DNA of 64,000 nucleotides, taken from assembly GCF_014650895.1 (NCBI RefSeq), contig NZ_BMVV01000011.1:172712-236711 (forward strand). The letters run 5' to 3'. Shown piece by piece: positions 32,440-41,838 of this stretch; position 1 is the first letter of the stretch; the number at the start of each line of letters is the position of its first letter. The stretch is from Streptomyces omiyaensis (GTDB lineage: Bacteria; Actinomycetota; Actinomycetes; Streptomycetales; Streptomycetaceae). Below the pieces are notes generated by a model. That model saw only the letters and a list, made by a program, of their open reading frames with translations, was not told the origin of the DNA and did no database searches. The translations under genes and the position numbers were made by a program.

Positions 32440-34260
32440 TCAGCGGGCGCCCGGGGTCCCCATGGGGGCCGGCGGGCCGTCCGGGGCCGCCGGGTCGCCC
32501 GGCGCGGTGCCGTCGGCGGTGCCCGGGCCGATCCGGAGCTCGAAGTCGCCGTCGTACTTCTCGTGTCCGGCGATCACCGCGACCCCCACGACCTCCTCGC
32601 CGACCTGTCCGCGCACGATCAGCGGGTCCTCGCGCAGGTCCCGCATGAGCGCCACGCACATGCCGATCATCACGAGGACGAACGGGGCGGCGACCAGGAT
32701 CGTCAGGTTCTGCAGGCCCGCCAGCGCGTCACCCTGGCCGTCGCCGATGAGCAGCATGATCGCGGCGACCGCGCCGGTGACCACGCCCCAGAAGACCACC
32801 ACCGGGCGGGTCGGTTCCATCGCCCCGCGCTGCGACAGGGTGCCCATGACGATGGAGGCGGCGTCCGCGCCCGAGACGAAGAAGATGCCGACGAGGACCA
32901 TCACCAGGAGGCTCATCACCCCCGTCATCGGGAACTCCTGGAGCAGCCCGAAGAGCTGGCCCTCGGGGGTGGTCTCGCCCGCCAGCTCCCCCCGCTCGCT
33001 CAGCCGCATCGCCGTGCCGCCGAAGATCGCGAACCACACCAGGCTGACCGCGCTCGGCACCAGGATGACGCCGCCGATGAACTGGCGGATCGTCCGACCC
33101 CGGCTGATCCGGGCGATGAACATGCCGACGAAGGGCGTCCAGGAGATCCACCACGCCCAGTAGAAGACCGTCCAGCTGCCCAGCCAGTCGTGGATGTCCT
33201 CGCCGCTGGTCGCCTCCGTCCGGCCCGCCAGCTGGGGCAGGTCCCCGATGTAGGCGGCGAGGGAGGTCGGCAGCAGGTCGAGCACGATGATGGTGGGGCC
33301 CGCGACGAAGACGAAGAGGGCGAGGAGCAGCGCCAGCACCATGTTGATGTTGGAGAGCCACTGGATGCCCTTCTCCACGCCGGAGACGGCGGAGAGCACG
33401 AAGGCCAGGGTCAGCATGGCGATGATGCCGACGAGCAGCCCCGTGCCGGCCGTCTCCATCCATCCCAGCTCCTCCACTCCGCTGCCGATCTGGAGCGCGC
33501 CGAGGCCGAGCGAGGCGGCCGAGCCGAAGAGGGTCGCGAAGATGGCGAGGATGTCGATGACCCGGCCGGGCCCGCCGAGCGCCCTGCGCTCGCCCATCAG
33601 GGGGACGAAGACGGCGCTGATGGTCTGCCGGCGCCGGCGGCGGAAGGTCGAGTACGCGATGGCCAGGCCGACCACGGCGTAGATCGCCCACGGGTGGAGC
33701 GTCCAGTGGAAGAGCGTGGTGGCCATCGCCGTCTGCATCCGCTCGGCCGAGTCGGCCGGGGAGGTGCCGGGCGGCGGGGTGCCGTAGTGGGCGAGCGGCT
33801 CGCTCACCCCGTAGAACATCAGGCCGATGCCCATGCCGGCGCTGAACATCATGGCGATCCACGAGACCGTGCGGAACTCCGGCCCCTCGCCCTCCTGGCC
33901 CAGGGTGATCCGGCCGTACCGGCTGATCGCCAGCCACAGCGCGAAGACGACGAAGCCGGAGGCCGCCAGCATGAACGCCCAGCCGCCGTCCCGGATCAGG
34001 CCGTCGAGCAGACTGCTGGAGACCGACTCCAGGCCGTCCGTCGCCGTCGCGCCCCACACGACGAAGGCGAGCGTGAGGACGGCGGTGACGCCGAAGACGA
34101 CCGGGTCGGTACGGGCGGGGTGGCGGCCCGCGTGGTCGGGCAGGTCCGCCGTCACCGGCAGGGCGCCCCGCCCGGCGCCGTCCTTGCCGCCTCCCGCGCC
34201 GCCCGCACCCCCTCCGCCGCCGCCCCCTCCGCCGTCCGGTTCCTGTCCGACCTTCGCCAT
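32440..34260 (-). CDS. BCCT-family transporter (betaine/choline/carnitine type)
   Basis: The ATG at 34260 has gagagggg 5 nt upstream. The 606-residue protein has an unusual Gly-rich, charged N-terminus (about 1-50), then 12 predicted membrane segments. The BCCT signatures are MMFSAGMGIGLMFYGVSEPL (sodium/betaine site, about 145-165) and FYWAWWISWTPFVGMFIARISRGRTI read across about 360-385. The Trp-rich box of glycine betaine binding is intact. It takes up compatible solutes or choline, usually with sodium. The C-terminal tail carries a polar stretch and Pro-rich end that may sense osmotic strength. Confidence 0.93.
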   Translation of the reverse strand: MAKVGQEPDGGGGGGGGGAGGAGGGKDGAGRGALPVTADLPDHAGRHPARTDPVVFGVTAVLTLAFVVWGATATDGLESVSSSLLDGLIRDGGWAFMLAASGFVVFALWLAISRYGRITLGQEGEGPEFRTVSWIAMMFSAGMGIGLMFYGVSEPLAHYGTPPPGTSPADSAERMQTAMATTLFHWTLHPWAIYAVVGLAIAYSTFRRRRRQTISAVFVPLMGERRALGGPGRVIDILAIFATLFGSAASLGLGALQIGSGVEELGWMETAGTGLLVGIIAMLTLAFVLSAVSGVEKGIQWLSNINMVLALLLALFVFVAGPTIIVLDLLPTSLAAYIGDLPQLAGRTEATSGEDIHDWLGSWTVFYWAWWISWTPFVGMFIARISRGRTIRQFIGGVILVPSAVSLVWFAIFGGTAMRLSERGELAGETTPEGQLFGLLQEFPMTGVMSLLVMVLVGIFFVSGADAASIVMGTLSQRGAMEPTRPVVVFWGVVTGAVAAIMLLIGDGQGDALAGLQNLTILVAAPFVLVMIGMCVALMRDLREDPLIVRGQVGEEVVGVAVIAGHEKYDGDFELRIGPGTADGTAPGDPAAPDGPPAPMGTPGAR

Positions 34261-34385
34261 GCGCACCCCTCTCCCCACTTATCGGAACAAAGTCCCTTAT
34301 GTCCTGGTAAGGCAGTACCACAGGTGGCGGCGGAGTCGGCGGACCAACAGGCCGCGGACCGGTCGGCGGGGCGGGGCGGGCGGGT

Positions 34386-36755
34386 TCAGTCGCCGCGCGC
34401 GTGCAGCTCCATGGCGGTGAGCAGACGCAACTGGGCGTCCAGCCACGGTCGTACCGCCGCCTCCGGGCCCTCCCCCGCGAGCGCCGCCGGCACCCGCCGG
34501 AGCTGCTCGGCCGTGGTGGTGAGGCCGCGCCGGGCGAGGGCGCCGGCCGCGTCGGCGAGCGCGGCGGCGGCCCCGGCCGGCAGCCGCCGCAGACCGTGCA
34601 CCGCGACGGTGGCGAGGGCCGAGAGGGCGCACTCCAGGGCGAGGCCGACGGGGTCGCCGGGGGCCGCGGGCGCGGCGTGCGGCAGCGCGGCGGTCCGCCG
34701 GGGCGCCGGGGCGAGGTCGGGCACGACGGTCCCGTCGGCGGTACGGACCGCGAGCGGCTCCACCACCAGTCCCTCCCCCGTCACCCGGACGAAGCCGCTG
34801 ACCGACCGGACCGGGCCGGGTCCCCGGCTGCCGGGGCCGCCGGGGGTGCCGCTGCCGGGGGCGCCACCGCCGGGGACGCCGGGAGTGCCGCCGCCGTCGC
34901 CGCCCTCGCCGCCGCGGAGTGCCGCGGCCAGGACGTCGAGGCCGCCGGGGCTGTACGGGTTGTACGGGGCGACCAGCCGTGCCGTCGCGCCCCGGGCGTC
35001 GCGCAGGGTGGCCCGCAGCTCCTGCCGCGCGGGGTCGTAGCCGATTTCCTCCACCCCGTCGACGGCCAGGACGTGCACCGCCTCGGCCTCCACCCGGGCG
35101 CGGGCGAAGCGCGGCGGCCGGCGGCGCAGGGCCCGCGCGTGCGCGGCGAAGTCCCGGACGAGCAGCGGCTCGGGCAGCTCGTCCCAGGCGTTCCCCACGG
35201 GGGTGACGCCGGTGGCGGCCACCCGGGAGGTGCCGAGCTTCACGGTCCGTCCGGGGGTGCGGGAGGCGACCTCGCTCACCACGTTCGCCGCGGCGAGCGC
35301 GCCCAGGGTGCTGCCGGCGATCCGGCGCCGGGCCAGTGCGGGACCGGTCGCCGCCGGCCCCTCCGCCACCGCCCAACTCCGGCGCAGGACCAGCGCGATG
35401 CCCGCGCCGCCGTGCGCGAGGTAGACCTCGGCGGTGCGGTCGGCGGCGGTGCCGGAGATCCGGCAGCCGAGCGCGGTGAGCCGCACCCGCCGCAGCGGGG
35501 TGTCGCCGCGCTCGCCGCCGCCGAGGGCCGCGCCGGGCAGGCCGCGCGTCCGGGCCCGGCCGTCGGCCTCCCCGAGCAGCGCGGCCAGCTCCTCGGCACG
35601 GAACCCGGCGCCCCTCTCCCGGTAGGCGACGAGCTGGTCGAGGACGCCGGCGAGGACACCGGCCTGCCAGTGCAGCGCTCCGGCGGCGAGCTCGTCCCGG
35701 GCGCGCCCCAGGGCACCCGGAAGGACGGGGCCCGCGTGCGCGGCGCCGTCGAGCAGCAGATCGGCGAGGAGCGGCCCGGAGCGGTCGAGCCCGGCGGCGG
35801 CCTCGCGGGCGGAGTCGGCCCCGCCGACGTCGACCCGGGACGGCGGCCGCTCCGGATCGGCCCCGACGGCCGCCCGGAAGGCCCACACGGCGAGCGCCAC
35901 GGCCTCGCCCCGCACCGCGTCCGCCGCGTCCGTCACCGCGTGCGCCACCGCGCCCCGCACCGGGAACCGGACGGTGCAAGTGGGAAGTTCGGCCCGGGCG
36001 GCGGGCGCGCCGGCACGCGGATGCGTCAGCCGCGCGGTGTACCCGCGGGCCAGCGTCCGCCGCGCGGCGGCGACCGCCCGCGCGCCGACGGCCGCGACCA
36101 GCGCCTCGTCGTCGGTGTCCCCCGGCGACCACGGAAGCCATTCGGCCCCGCCCGCCGCGCCGGCCACCGGCTCCGGCACCGCGCCCGGTCGCGTACCGCA
36201 CTCCCCGCCGGGGCCCGCCGCGCCGGGCCGGCCGACGTCGCTCGGCGCGGAAACGGCGGCCGGTGCGGCGGCACCCGCCGGCGCGCCCGGGGCCCCGGTC
36301 TCCGGACCGGTGGCCGGCACGGCCGCCTCCGGCCCCCCGGCGTTCCCGACGGGCTCCGCCGGGGGGCCCGGTGGGGCGGACGCCGACGGCGTGGGCGGCG
36401 CGGCGGGCCCCGGCGGCTCGGGCCCCTCGGCGGCGTCCGCCGGGGCGGGCGGCACGGCGGGGTCCGGGCCCGGGGGGCGTGCGGAGGCCTGCTGGTGGGC
36501 GAGGACCAGGCCGACGAGATGGCGGCAGAGGGTGGTGGCGGCGCAGGTGCAGGTGCCGCGGTCCAGGCCGGCGCCGGGGGCGAGGGCCGCGGTGGCGCCG
36601 TCGGGGTAGCGGGCGGTGAGCGTGGTGTCCGGGCCGGCGGTCACCGTCGCGCCGGCGCCCGCCGCCAGGTCGCGCGCGGCGCGTTTGACGAGGCCCCGGC
36701 TGGTGAGGGCGGCGAGGGTCTCGGTGTCCAGGGCGAGGAGGTCGGGGCGGGTCAC
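34386..36755 (-). CDS. SWIM zinc-finger protein (YehQ-like) of a MoxR/VWA cluster
   Basis: The GTG at 36755 overlaps the VWA gene stop. The 789-residue protein has a SWIM motif CTCAATTLCRH (about 66-76, C-x-C-x6-C-x-H), then a Pro/Ala/Gly-rich linker of about 110 residues. A large C-terminal region without known catalytic motifs follows. SWIM fingers bind DNA or protein. It is the last gene of five (WGR-DUF4132, MoxR, DUF5682, VWA, SWIM), the same set as enterobacterial yehI, yehL, yehM, yehP and yehQ. The molecular role of this set is not established. Confidence 0.82.
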   Translation of the reverse strand: MTRPDLLALDTETLAALTSRGLVKRAARDLAAGAGATVTAGPDTTLTARYPDGATAALAPGAGLDRGTCTCAATTLCRHLVGLVLAHQQASARPPGPDPAVPPAPADAAEGPEPPGPAAPPTPSASAPPGPPAEPVGNAGGPEAAVPATGPETGAPGAPAGAAAPAAVSAPSDVGRPGAAGPGGECGTRPGAVPEPVAGAAGGAEWLPWSPGDTDDEALVAAVGARAVAAARRTLARGYTARLTHPRAGAPAARAELPTCTVRFPVRGAVAHAVTDAADAVRGEAVALAVWAFRAAVGADPERPPSRVDVGGADSAREAAAGLDRSGPLLADLLLDGAAHAGPVLPGALGRARDELAAGALHWQAGVLAGVLDQLVAYRERGAGFRAEELAALLGEADGRARTRGLPGAALGGGERGDTPLRRVRLTALGCRISGTAADRTAEVYLAHGGAGIALVLRRSWAVAEGPAATGPALARRRIAGSTLGALAAANVVSEVASRTPGRTVKLGTSRVAATGVTPVGNAWDELPEPLLVRDFAAHARALRRRPPRFARARVEAEAVHVLAVDGVEEIGYDPARQELRATLRDARGATARLVAPYNPYSPGGLDVLAAALRGGEGGDGGGTPGVPGGGAPGSGTPGGPGSRGPGPVRSVSGFVRVTGEGLVVEPLAVRTADGTVVPDLAPAPRRTAALPHAAPAAPGDPVGLALECALSALATVAVHGLRRLPAGAAAALADAAGALARRGLTTTAEQLRRVPAALAGEGPEAAVRPWLDAQLRLLTAMELHARGD

Positions 36756-38074
36756 CGGCCCAGCCTCTCGGCGACGAACTCGGCCAGCTGCCCCGGCGTC
36801 ATCGCGCCGACGTGGGCCCCCGCGTCGGCGAGGAGCTGCCCGGTCTCGCGGTCGTACGCCGGACGGGCCTCCTCGTCGAGCGCGGCGAGGCCGAGGACGA
36901 CCGTGCCCTGTTCGACCAGCGCCCGCACGCCCCGGACCAGCCGGTGGCGGTCGCCCCCCTCGTAGAAGTCGCTGATGACGGCGACGATCGCCCGGCGCGG
37001 GTTGTCGATCAGGCCGGTGGCGTGAGCGACGGCCCGGGCGATGTCGGTGCCGCCGCCGAGCTGGACCCGCATGAGCAGCTCCACCGGGTCGGAGACGTCG
37101 TGCGTCAGGTCCACCACGGAGGTGTCGAAGGCGACCAGGTGGGTCTTCAGCCCGGGCAGCCCCCACAGGCTGGCCGCCGTCACGGCGGAGTGGATCACCG
37201 AGTCGACCATGGAGCCGGACTGGTCGACGAGGAGGATCAGCTGCCAGCGCTCGACGTGCCGCCGGGTCCGCGAGTGGAAGCGGGGCCGTTCGATGAGGAG
37301 GCGGCGCTCCTCGGGCCGGTAGTGGGCGAGGTTGGCGCGGACGGTGCCGCGGAAGTCGAAGTCGCGGGAGAGCGGGACGCGGCTGGGACGGCGGGACCGG
37401 CTGCCGTGGAGGGCGCGGCGCAGTTCGGGCCGGAGCCGCTCCATGAGCCGGCGGACGACGGTCTCCACGATGCGGCGGGCGAGCCGCAGCACCTCGGGGT
37501 TCATGAGGTGCTTGGTGCGCAGGACGGCGCGGAGGAGGGTCTGGTCGGGCTCGATCCGCTCCAGCACGGCGGGGTCGGTGACGATCTCGTGGATCTCGAA
37601 CCGCTCGACCGCGTCCCGTTCGAGCCGTTCGACGGTCTCGCGGGGGAAGAGGCGGTGCACGTCGTCGAGCCAGTCGACGGGCGTGACGGCGGAGGCGCCG
37701 TCACCGCCCTCGCGGCCGGTGGCCCGCACTCCCCGCCGGGCCCGCTCGGGGTCGCGGCCGTAGAGCCAGTCGAGGGCGGCGTCGCGGGCGGCGGCCTCGG
37801 GTCCGAGGGGACCGGTGTGGCGCTCGGCGGGGGCACCGAGGACGAGTCGCCACCGTTCGAGCCCCGCGTCGGGGCCGGCGTCGGGGTCGGCGTCCGGTCC
37901 GGCGGCCGGTGCGGTGAGGGGGCGGAGGTCGGGCCCTGCGACCGGTGCGGCGGGACGGGCGGACGGTCCGGGGTTCCGGGCGGCGTCCGGTCCGGGGGTG
38001 TGCGGTCCGGCGGCGTCGGGTCCGGGGGCGGACGGTCCGGGGGTGTGCGGTCCGGGGGTGTGCGGGGTGCTCAT
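36752..38074 (-). CDS. VWA (CoxE-like) protein, MoxR partner (YehP-like)
   Basis: The ATG at 38074 overlaps the DUF5682 stop. The 440-residue protein has a repetitive N-terminus built of Thr/Ala-Pro-Gly-Pro units (about 2-60, encoded by a G-rich repeat at about 37975-38070). A conserved helical region follows, then a VWA domain (about 275-440) with an intact MIDAS: LVDQSGSM (about 284), the Thr of GGGTDIA and the Asp of ISDFYEGG. VWA proteins of this type act with MoxR AAA ATPases as adaptors that recruit a target for remodelling or metal insertion. Confidence 0.88.
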   Translation of the reverse strand: MSTPHTPGPHTPGPSAPGPDAAGPHTPGPDAARNPGPSARPAAPVAGPDLRPLTAPAAGPDADPDAGPDAGLERWRLVLGAPAERHTGPLGPEAAARDAALDWLYGRDPERARRGVRATGREGGDGASAVTPVDWLDDVHRLFPRETVERLERDAVERFEIHEIVTDPAVLERIEPDQTLLRAVLRTKHLMNPEVLRLARRIVETVVRRLMERLRPELRRALHGSRSRRPSRVPLSRDFDFRGTVRANLAHYRPEERRLLIERPRFHSRTRRHVERWQLILLVDQSGSMVDSVIHSAVTAASLWGLPGLKTHLVAFDTSVVDLTHDVSDPVELLMRVQLGGGTDIARAVAHATGLIDNPRRAIVAVISDFYEGGDRHRLVRGVRALVEQGTVVLGLAALDEEARPAYDRETGQLLADAGAHVGAMTPGQLAEFVAERLGR

Positions 38075-40671
38075 CCGGCGGCCCCCAGGCCGAGGCCGTC
38101 GAGGGTGCGTGACACGTGGTCCTCCAGTGTGCGGGCCCTGGCGAGGTCCAGGGGGTCCGCGGTGGTGCGGAGCAGGGCGCGGGCCGAGCCGCGCAGCCCG
38201 CGCCGTTCGATGAGACGGGCGGCGATCCGTTCCCGCTCGACGGGCGGGAACCAGGCGAAGGCCTCGCGCAGCGCGGGCAGGGCGATCAGGAAGTCGGTGC
38301 CGGACATCGCCACGACCAGCTCGTCGAGGACGCCGACGAGCGTCCCGCCACCGGCCCCCGTCCCGCCGTCCCCCGCGTGCCCCTCCCCCGCCCGGCCGTC
38401 CCCCGTGTGTCCGTCGCCGTCGGCCAGCTCCTCGCGGGCCACCGCGAAGAGTCCGGCCAGCCAGTCGCCGAGCACGGCGGGCGCGGCGACGGCCCGGACG
38501 GCGTCGGCGACGCCCGGCTCCGCCCCGGCGCCGGGGCGCGGGGGGTGGGAGAGGACGCGGACCAGGCCGAAGGCGGCGCCGCGCAGGTCGGGTGCGGCGG
38601 CCGGGTCGGCCGCGACGCGCCGGAAGACGTCCGCGGCGGCCTCCCGGGAGACCGAGAGGAGCGGTGCGGCGTGCAGCAGGGCGTCGCGGACGGCGACCAG
38701 GGCGCGCAGCCGCGTGCGGTCCGGGCCGCCCGAGGGGCCCCGGCCGCCGGGGGCCGTGCCCTCGACGAGCCACAGCAGGCGGGTGACGGCGGTGTCGACG
38801 GCGGCGGCGAGCAGCGGGTCGCGGGCGACGCCGTAGACGCGGTCGTGCCGCCACAGGCCGAGGGCGGTGGCGAGCGCGCTGCCCAGGGGGCCGGGCGCGG
38901 AGGCGGAGGCGAGGCCGGCGCGGAGGCGGGTGACGAGCGGTCCGGCGAGGTGGGTGGCGCCGCAGACGACGGTGTCGAAGAGGACCGCCGCGAGGGCTCC
39001 GCAGTCGTCCGCGGCGGCCCGGGCGCGGTCGCCGAGGGCGACCAGGGCCGCGTCGTCGAGCCGGGCGCCGTACGCGCCGGCCTCGACGAGCGCCGCCTCG
39101 CGGCCGGCCCCGGGGCGGGGCTCCCAGCGCTCCTCGACGACCGGGTCGGTGCCGTCGGCGGGGCCGGCGGTCCGCTCGTACCCGGGGACGCCGAGGACGC
39201 GCAGCCGGTGCAGGACGCGGCTGCGCTCCAGGCCGTCGGGGGCGGTGAGGCGGAGCGTCACGGGGGCGGTGCCGTCGAGGCCGAGGGCGGCGAGCCGGCC
39301 GGCGACGTCGTGGACGAGCGGCGGCACGGGGGTGTCGGGGTGGAGCCGGCCCACGCGGTCGCCGCAGCAGGCCGCGACCATCTCCACGACCGCGGGGTGG
39401 GACCCGGCGCGCAGCGGGCCGCGCCGGGTCCACGGCAGCGGCTCGTCGAGCGCCTCGGTGACGAGGGCTCCGGCGAGGGAGTCGAGGAGGTCGAGGCGGC
39501 CGGGCACGGGATGGCCGCGCAACGCGGCGAGCGCGGCGGCGGAGGCCCCGGCGGCGACGAGGGCGGCGGTGGAGACGGGGTGGCCCCGGTTACGGAGCCG
39601 GCCGGCGACCGTGCGGACCAGTCGCCGGCCGGCGGCCTCGGGGCCGTCCTCCCACAGCCACTGGTGGTAGGCGGGGGACGGCATCCCCGACTCGTAGCCG
39701 GCGAAGGAGTCGAGCTGCCGGAAGGAGTACGGGACGAGGAAGCTGCCGCTGAGCGCCCCCTCCGGCGGCGCGGGCACGGCGGGCCAGACCGCGGCGCCCC
39801 TCCCCGCTCCCCCCGCCCCGGCGCCGGGGCGGGCCTCCGCGGCGGCCCCGGCGCCGGGGCCGGGGCGGGCCTCCGCGGCGGCGACCACGGCGGCCCCCGC
39901 ACCCGTCCCGGCCTCCCCCGCTTCCGCGTCCGTCCCCGCCCCGGCGTCCGTGTCCGGGCCGGCGGCCTCGACGCCCGCCCGTGCTCCACCGCGCGCCGCG
40001 GCGTCCCGGTCCCGCGCGCCCCCTCCGCCGGTCTCGACCAGGCGGCGCAGGGCCGGGCGGTGGAAGCCGCCGGTGACGACGAGGACCGGGCGGTCCCCGG
40101 CGGCGGCGAGGGCGGCCCGGATCCACTCGGCCATGTACGCCTCGCGCGCCCGGTCCGAGGGGTCGGCCTCGGTGTCGCCGCGGATCGCGTCGAAGTAGGC
40201 CTCCAGGCGCTCCGCCAGGTCCGGGGCGTCCGGGTCGGTCTCGATCATCCGGTCCCAGAGGGCGTCGGTGGAGTCGACGCCGAAGCGGTGCCGGAGCCGG
40301 GCGGTGGCCTCGGCGTAGCGGAGCTCCGCGTCCGCGTACCGGTTGGCGCGGCCGGCGAAGGCGGGGTGCCAGGCGGGCAGGTCGATGAAGCGCACCTCGG
40401 CGCCGGCCGCCCGGCCCCGCGTGAGCGCGATCCACTCGGGCGAGTAGGCGCACAGCGGGGTCCAGGAGGTCGCGGACCGCTCGTCGTCGCGGTAGTGGCT
40501 GAAGACGGCGACGGGCGGTTCGTGGCCGAGCAGCAGCTCGTCCAGGCGCCCGTCGAGGTCGGCGGGACCCTCGACGAGCACGTGGGCGGGGCGCAGCCGC
40601 TCGATGGTGCGGGCGACGAGCCGGGCGCAGGCGGGCGAGTGGTGGCGGACGCCGAGATAGGTGACGGACAT
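38071..40671 (-). CDS. DUF5682-family protein (YehM-like)
   Basis: The ATG at 40671 (sharing one base with the MoxR stop) starts an 866-residue protein. The N-terminus has the conserved YLGVRHHSPACARL and LVEGPADLDGRLDELL, with EVRFIDLPAWHPAFAGRA near 110 and VLVVTGGFHRPALRRL near 205, resembling TraB/ChaN-type conserved folds. A 100-residue Ala/Gly/Pro-rich linker (about 220-320) precedes a long helical C-terminal half. No proven function is known. It is encoded within the MoxR-VWA-SWIM operon. Confidence 0.8.
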   Translation of the reverse strand: MSVTYLGVRHHSPACARLVARTIERLRPAHVLVEGPADLDGRLDELLLGHEPPVAVFSHYRDDERSATSWTPLCAYSPEWIALTRGRAAGAEVRFIDLPAWHPAFAGRANRYADAELRYAEATARLRHRFGVDSTDALWDRMIETDPDAPDLAERLEAYFDAIRGDTEADPSDRAREAYMAEWIRAALAAAGDRPVLVVTGGFHRPALRRLVETGGGGARDRDAAARGGARAGVEAAGPDTDAGAGTDAEAGEAGTGAGAAVVAAAEARPGPGAGAAAEARPGAGAGGAGRGAAVWPAVPAPPEGALSGSFLVPYSFRQLDSFAGYESGMPSPAYHQWLWEDGPEAAGRRLVRTVAGRLRNRGHPVSTAALVAAGASAAALAALRGHPVPGRLDLLDSLAGALVTEALDEPLPWTRRGPLRAGSHPAVVEMVAACCGDRVGRLHPDTPVPPLVHDVAGRLAALGLDGTAPVTLRLTAPDGLERSRVLHRLRVLGVPGYERTAGPADGTDPVVEERWEPRPGAGREAALVEAGAYGARLDDAALVALGDRARAAADDCGALAAVLFDTVVCGATHLAGPLVTRLRAGLASASAPGPLGSALATALGLWRHDRVYGVARDPLLAAAVDTAVTRLLWLVEGTAPGGRGPSGGPDRTRLRALVAVRDALLHAAPLLSVSREAAADVFRRVAADPAAAPDLRGAAFGLVRVLSHPPRPGAGAEPGVADAVRAVAAPAVLGDWLAGLFAVAREELADGDGHTGDGRAGEGHAGDGGTGAGGGTLVGVLDELVVAMSGTDFLIALPALREAFAWFPPVERERIAARLIERRGLRGSARALLRTTADPLDLARARTLEDHVSRTLDGLGLGAAG

Positions 40672-41798
40672 CAGCCGGCCAGCAGGTGGCGGGCCGCGTG
40701 CAGGGCCTTCCACGGGGCGCCGCCGCGGGAGGCGGCGCGCTGTTCGAGGTAGCGGCGGAGGCGGGCGAGGTCCTCGGGGCTGTCCTTGGCGGCGGTGCCG
40801 GCGAGGCAGGTGACGAGGTCGGCGGCGTCTCCCGGGCCGCCGCGCAGGAACCAGCCGCGGACGCCGACGGCGTGGGCGACGGAGACGGCCTCGGCGGTGC
40901 TCATGACCGACGAGAGCCGGTCGGCGGAGGCTCCGTCGCCGGTGGTGCCGGAGCGGAGTTCGCGGAAGACGGTGACGAGGACGGTGAGGACGTCACGGTC
41001 GGGGGCGACGGGGACGCCGGAGCGGCGCAGCAGCGCGGTGGACTCGGCTTCCACGAGCGCGAGTTCGGTGTCGAGGTCGGGGATGGGGAAGACGGTCTCG
41101 AAGGTGAAGCGCCGTTTGAGGGCGGCGCTCATCTCGTTGACGCCCCGGTCCCGGGTGTTGGCGGTGGCGATGACGTTGAAGCCCTGGCGGGCGAAGACCA
41201 TGCCGGCGGGGCCGTCGAGTTCGGGGACGGCCAGGACCCGTTCGGAGAGGAGGGAGAGGAGGGAGTCCTGGACCTCCAGGGGGCAGCGGGTGATCTCCTC
41301 GAAGCGGACGAGCCGGCCCTCGGCCATGCCCTTGAGCATGGGGGCGGGGACGAGGGCGCGCTCGGAGGGGCCCTCGGAGACGAGGAGGGCGTAGTTCCAC
41401 GAGTACTTGATGTGGTCCTCGGTGGTGGCGGCGCCGCCCTGGACGACGAGGGTGGAGTCGCCGGCGACGGCGGCCGCGATGAGCTCGGAGAGGAGGGACT
41501 TGGCGGTGCCGGGTTCGCCGACGAGCATCAGGCCCCGGTTGGTGGCGAGCGCGACCAGGGCCCGCTCGACGAGGGCGGTGTCGCCGACGAACTTGCGGCT
41601 GACGCCCCGCTCCTCGTCGCCGACGACGAACCGCCGGGCGGCCCGCAGGCTGAGCTGCCAGCCGGGCGGACGCGGGTCGGTGTCGGAGGCGCGCAGGGCG
41701 GCGAGCTCCTCGGCGTACCGGATCTCGGCGGGGGGCCGCTGGAGCCGGTCCCGGGCGGAGCCGTCCGGGCCCGCGCCGGCGGGGTCGACGGCGGTCAC
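40671..41798 (-). CDS. MoxR-family AAA+ ATPase (YehL-like)
   Basis: The GTG at 41798 lies 40 bp after the WGR gene. The 375-residue ATPase has Walker A GEPGTAKS (about 94-101), Walker B LVRFEEI (about 163), sensor 1 NVIATANTRDRGVNEM and an arginine finger region LKRRFTFE. This is a MoxR-type AAA core. With the VWA protein it forms the usual MoxR-VWA chaperone pair. The neighbours WGR, DUF5682 and SWIM suggest a dedicated machine whose substrate is unknown. Confidence 0.92.
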   Translation of the reverse strand: MTAVDPAGAGPDGSARDRLQRPPAEIRYAEELAALRASDTDPRPPGWQLSLRAARRFVVGDEERGVSRKFVGDTALVERALVALATNRGLMLVGEPGTAKSLLSELIAAAVAGDSTLVVQGGAATTEDHIKYSWNYALLVSEGPSERALVPAPMLKGMAEGRLVRFEEITRCPLEVQDSLLSLLSERVLAVPELDGPAGMVFARQGFNVIATANTRDRGVNEMSAALKRRFTFETVFPIPDLDTELALVEAESTALLRRSGVPVAPDRDVLTVLVTVFRELRSGTTGDGASADRLSSVMSTAEAVSVAHAVGVRGWFLRGGPGDAADLVTCLAGTAAKDSPEDLARLRRYLEQRAASRGGAPWKALHAARHLLAG

Positions 41799-41838
41799 GG
41801 GGTCGGCTCCGCGGGGGCGCCGGGGAGGAGGAGGACGG

